The notes under the pieces were generated by a model. That model had not been told where the DNA came from, did no database searches, and saw only the letters and a program-made list of their open reading frames with translations. From Bacteroidota bacterium (GTDB taxonomy: Bacteria; Bacteroidota; Bacteroidia; Chitinophagales; Chitinophagaceae), in the NCBI GenBank assembly GCA_003175935.1, contig PSRI01000233.1, positions 1-35,329 of the forward strand: 35,329 nucleotides of DNA, given 5' to 3'. The position numbers and the translations under genes were made by a program. Shown here one piece after another: positions 32,736-35,329 of this stretch; positions within the stretch are counted from its first letter, which is position 1, and every line of letters begins with the position of its first letter.

Positions 32736-33256
32736 AAAAAGTAGTGATCATAGGACCAGAATCTACGGGCAAAAGCACTCTTTGCTCACAACTGGCTGAT
32801 CATTACAACACGCTCTGGTGCCCGGAATATGCGCGGGAATATATGCTCAAACACGGAACTAAATATTCATTTGAAGATTTACTCACTATTGCTAAAGGTC
32901 AATTAAGATTAGAAGAAGAATACACAAAAAGGGCTTTGGACCGAAAGGATACTTTTTTATTCATCGACACTGATATGTATGTAATGAAAGTATGGTGTGA
33001 ATTTGTTTTTTCTAATTGTCATTCCTGGATCATTGACCAGATAGTATCTCGCACTTACGATCTATATCTCCTTTGTAATATTGACCTGCCCTGGGTCGCA
33101 GATGAACTTCGTGAATATCCGGATCTCATTTCACGAGAAAAACTTTATAACATTTACAAGGATATAATGATCAACCAATATACTCCCTGGGTTGATATTA
33201 GCGGAGATTATGATCAACGACTTGAAGTTGCAATAAAAGCGATTGACAAACTTTGA
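32732..33256 (+). CDS. Nicotinamide riboside kinase (NadR C-terminal-domain-like)
   Basis: 174 residues: P-loop GPESTGKS (8-15), then PEYAREYMLKHGTKYSFEDLLTIAKGQL and the FLFIDTDMYVMKVW strand, which are the NadR kinase signatures. It phosphorylates nicotinamide riboside to NMN after PnuC uptake. It is a stand-alone kinase domain: the DNA-binding and adenylyltransferase domains of full NadR are absent. Coupled to pnuC by ATGA overlap. It ends 3 bp before the stop of the convergent mtgA. Confidence 0.93.
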   Translation: MKKVVIIGPESTGKSTLCSQLADHYNTLWCPEYAREYMLKHGTKYSFEDLLTIAKGQLRLEEEYTKRALDRKDTFLFIDTDMYVMKVWCEFVFSNCHSWIIDQIVSRTYDLYLLCNIDLPWVADELREYPDLISREKLYNIYKDIMINQYTPWVDISGDYDQRLEVAIKAIDKL

Positions 33257-33259
33257 CTC

Positions 33260-33985
33260 TTACTTCTTTTTTGTTTCCGCAGTTGTTTTAGGGGGAAAAA
33301 CGATTTTTTGAATATCAGGATCTCCATCAAGGTTATTCATTTGTTGCATGATCCAGGGATATTTGATCATGACGAATCCCGACATAGGTCTAATCGTAAA
33401 TTTTTTTGGATTGGGCAGACTTGCTGCGATCATAGCGGCTTCTGCCCTCGTTAAATTCTTTGCCGGCTTTTTGAAATTTCTTCGAGCTGCCGCTTCAATT
33501 CCAAAAACGCCGTCTCCCATTTCAGAAACATTGAGATAGAGTTCCAGTATTCTTCTCTTACCCCAAACATGCTCAATTAAAAAAGTAAAATATACTTCCA
33601 GTCCTTTTCTGATCCATCCCCGTCCCTGCCATAAAAAAACATTTTTGGCAACCTGCTGACTTATCGTAGATGCTCCCTTGATTCTTCCGGGTTTTCTCTT
33701 ATTATATTCAATTGCCTTTTGAATGCTTTTCCAGTCAAATCCATCGTGATCAGGAAAGAGCTGATCCTCTGAAGCAATTACAGCGTAACATGCATTGGGA
33801 GAAATTTCCTGTATATCTACATAGTCACGGGCAAGTCCATGCCCCGAGAGAAAACTCCACAATTGAGTAGCTGTTATTGGTGGATCAATCCACTTTAATA
33901 GAATTAAGTAAACAAGATGAGAGATGAGCAGGAAGAGAAACAGTCGTTTAATGAATCGCCAGGCTTTGATTCGGAAATTTTTCAC
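33260..33985 (-). CDS. mtgA: Monofunctional peptidoglycan glycosyltransferase MtgA
   Basis: 241 residues: an N-terminal membrane helix (LFLFLLISHLVYLILL) then a GT51 domain only. Motifs are AVIASEDQLFPDHDGFDW with the catalytic Glu, KGASTISQQVAKNVFLW, RKGLEVYFTFLIEHVWGKRRILELYLNVSEMG and AARRNFKKPA. It polymerises lipid II glycan strands on the periplasmic side and lacks a transpeptidase domain. The start is GTG at 33985: an in-frame stop precedes it and no ATG is nearby. Confidence 0.94.
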   Translation of the reverse strand: MKNFRIKAWRFIKRLFLFLLISHLVYLILLKWIDPPITATQLWSFLSGHGLARDYVDIQEISPNACYAVIASEDQLFPDHDGFDWKSIQKAIEYNKRKPGRIKGASTISQQVAKNVFLWQGRGWIRKGLEVYFTFLIEHVWGKRRILELYLNVSEMGDGVFGIEAAARRNFKKPAKNLTRAEAAMIAASLPNPKKFTIRPMSGFVMIKYPWIMQQMNNLDGDPDIQKIVFPPKTTAETKKK

Positions 33986-34024
33986 TAGAGGATTTTAATG
34001 CTGGCCTGCAAGATAAAGATTAGA

Positions 34025-34573
34025 TTATTTCGAAGCGAGACTAATATAGTCCAGTGTATATTTTTTACCAATAGGGAAAGTATACTTCCTCAATTTTTTC
34101 ATGGTAAATCCAACTGCAGCAACTCCCAATGAAACTCCAACTACAGCCGGGTTAATTTCCGTATGTTGAATTAATCCATTAACAGTGTGCAAAAAAGCAT
34201 AACCAACGCCTGCGATCATAAATAAATCCCCGTTTCTTACAAATTCAAAACTTTGTGAAGGTCTTGGGAAAGCCCCGATCTCATTGTAGTGAAATCTCAT
34301 TTCGTTCTTAGTTACGGTATCCTGAACCTGGGTTCCCCAGTAAGTTGTAGCCATTCTTACATCGTACCACATCAGGTAAATTGAATCATTCACAATCTTT
34401 GTAATGGTTCCAGCTATTCTTGATCCATTTTTGTGAATAAAATCTATGGCTGAGCCTTTCATATAGGTCTTGATAGTTGTGCCATTTTTTTTCAGAACAA
34501 GAAAATCTGAAGTCTGCGCTTCGCAGTAATTAAGCAGTAAGATGGTAAAAATGCAGAGTAAGATTCTTTGCAT
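34025..34573 (-). CDS. Exported protein of unknown function
   Basis: 182 residues with a signal peptide (MQRILLCIFTILLLNYCEAQ). The mature part begins with a beta-rich segment (SDFLVLKKNGTTIKTYMKGSAIDF, GSRIAGTITKIVNDSIYL), which recalls SH3-like or LSm-like folds. It then has a hydrophobic segment (AVVGVSLGVAAVGFTM) and a basic end. I recognise no family. It lies 39 bp upstream of mtgA on the same strand and could be cotranscribed with it; the spacing does not prove it. Confidence 0.65.
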   Translation of the reverse strand: MQRILLCIFTILLLNYCEAQTSDFLVLKKNGTTIKTYMKGSAIDFIHKNGSRIAGTITKIVNDSIYLMWYDVRMATTYWGTQVQDTVTKNEMRFHYNEIGAFPRPSQSFEFVRNGDLFMIAGVGYAFLHTVNGLIQHTEINPAVVGVSLGVAAVGFTMKKLRKYTFPIGKKYTLDYISLASK

Positions 34574-34659
34574 GGTGAGTGAATATAAATATGAGTTAGT
34601 AGATTAAAAACTAACGAAACGTTAATTCAAACATACGGGAACGGATATCCGCTTCAGAA

Positions 34660-35301
34660 TTATTTCACTTTATTACTGAAAAAAATTATTCCATAAAGCA
34701 ATGCTACCGCGAAAAAGATGAGTATGCTTCCTGAAATTTTTGTAATGATAGAGATATTATGAACCGTTAGTCGCTTTCTTAAATTTCCCGCAAGAAGCAC
34801 TTTTGCACTATCAGCCACTATATTAATCAGCAGGCAGGTAGTAAAAATGATGATGCGCTGTTCAAGCGTATGTGTAACAGCAAATGCGGTGGCATTTACG
34901 AGCCAAAATATAATAACACTTGGATTTAGGGTATTGATAAAAAAACCCGAAAGAAATATCTGGGCAAAATGGCGTTTTTTGAATTTTATTTCATTGCCCT
35001 CGCTGTCTTTATTCAGTTTTATTTTTTTGAAGAACAGGTAATAAATACCTAATCCCAATAAGAAAATACTTCCCAAATATCCGATCAGCTTTTTGTACTC
35101 CAGCAGCTCCTTCATCAGTTCCGTAAACACGTTGCTAAGAACAACTAAAAAGATATCGCTTATCCAAACGCCTGCTACAAAACTGAAACCTCCCTTATGA
35201 CCATTGTTGATGCTTTGCTTAATTACAGTAAAGATTACCGGTCCCACCGATAGCGCCAGAATAAATCCAAGAGCAAATCCCTTCAAAAGAGCCTCCAACA
35301 T
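34660..35301 (-). CDS. LysE/RhtB-family amino acid exporter
   Basis: 213 residues with about six membrane helices and the family opening LGFILALSVGPVIFTVIKQSINNG, followed by FVAGVWISDIFLVV, FLSGFFINTLNPSVIIFW and a C-terminal helix ending SNKVK. Such transporters export basic, branched or threonine-like amino acids; the substrate cannot be set from the sequence. It is monocistronic and starts at the ATG at 35301. Only 28 bases of its upstream region are in the window. Confidence 0.92.
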   Translation of the reverse strand: MLEALLKGFALGFILALSVGPVIFTVIKQSINNGHKGGFSFVAGVWISDIFLVVLSNVFTELMKELLEYKKLIGYLGSIFLLGLGIYYLFFKKIKLNKDSEGNEIKFKKRHFAQIFLSGFFINTLNPSVIIFWLVNATAFAVTHTLEQRIIIFTTCLLINIVADSAKVLLAGNLRKRLTVHNISIITKISGSILIFFAVALLYGIIFFSNKVK

Positions 35302-35329
35302 GCAAGTATCGTTTGGCGTTAATTAATCG

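Noticed and set aside
34612-34624. Inverted repeat TAACG-AAA-CGTTA upstream of an exported-protein gene
   Set aside because: Five-base arms are too short to distinguish an operator from chance, and no adjacent regulator supports one.
1-35329. tRNA, rRNA, CRISPR arrays, transposases, prophage genes or attachment sites
   Set aside because: Intergenic spaces are short and were read on both strands; no cloverleaf-like sequence, regular spacer-repeat series or mobile-element gene was seen.

Overview
The window reads as chromosomal DNA of a Bacteroidota bacterium, most likely in or near Chitinophagaceae. The support is a type IX secretion cargo protein with a C-terminal sorting domain, PadR plus PspC-domain and TraB/GumN genes typical of the phylum, an AT-rich sequence, and several promoter elements of the Bacteroidota form TAnnTTTG close to start codons instead of Shine-Dalgarno sites. 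The family-level placement is inference. I see no tRNA, rRNA, CRISPR array, insertion sequence or prophage; this is mostly ordinary core and accessory chromosome.

Layout. 1-5.1 kb: the 3' part of a PAS-GAF hybrid histidine kinase that enters from the left edge, a small membrane protein, a convergent OmpR-type two-component pair with a nearly leaderless promoter, and a 52-residue basic small ORF followed by a terminator. 5.2-7.6 kb: pxpBCA, the ATP-dependent 5-oxoprolinase operon. 7.8-12.6 kb: a GH130 lipoprotein abutting, with no spacer, a convergent 1253-residue SNF2 helicase with two SWIM zinc sites. 12.8-15.4 kb: comB, an intergenic repeat patch, an SRPBCC protein and gcvT. 15.4-18.0 kb: a four-gene minus-strand signalling cassette (Cys-motif membrane-anchored protein, polytopic membrane protein, LiaS-type kinase, LuxR-type regulator). 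18.2-21.7 kb: a 94-residue orphan, then a PspC-domain membrane protein and its PadR regulator, driven from a good promoter through a ~370-nt purine-rich leader ending in a stable hairpin.

21.9-26.6 kb: a 980-residue secreted delta-60-repeat protein, a methionine-type aminotransferase and an OsmC peroxiredoxin. 26.7-28.8 kb: an ECF sigma factor, a four-helix membrane protein that is a candidate anti-sigma factor, and a TraB/GumN protein. 28.8-30.1 kb: a tandem duplication of an unknown exported 195-residue protein. 30.2-35.3 kb: an Nfu-type Fe-S carrier, a saccharopine dehydrogenase-like oxidoreductase, a pnuC-nadR nicotinamide riboside salvage pair, the transglycosylase mtgA, an unknown exported protein and a LysE-family exporter.

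The regulatory load is high: three histidine kinases, two stand-alone response regulators, one ECF sigma factor and one PadR regulator. The points that most deserve follow-up are the purine-rich PadR leader, the four-gene signalling cassette, the tandem duplicate and the small 52-residue ORF. I found no clear novel defence or mobile system.
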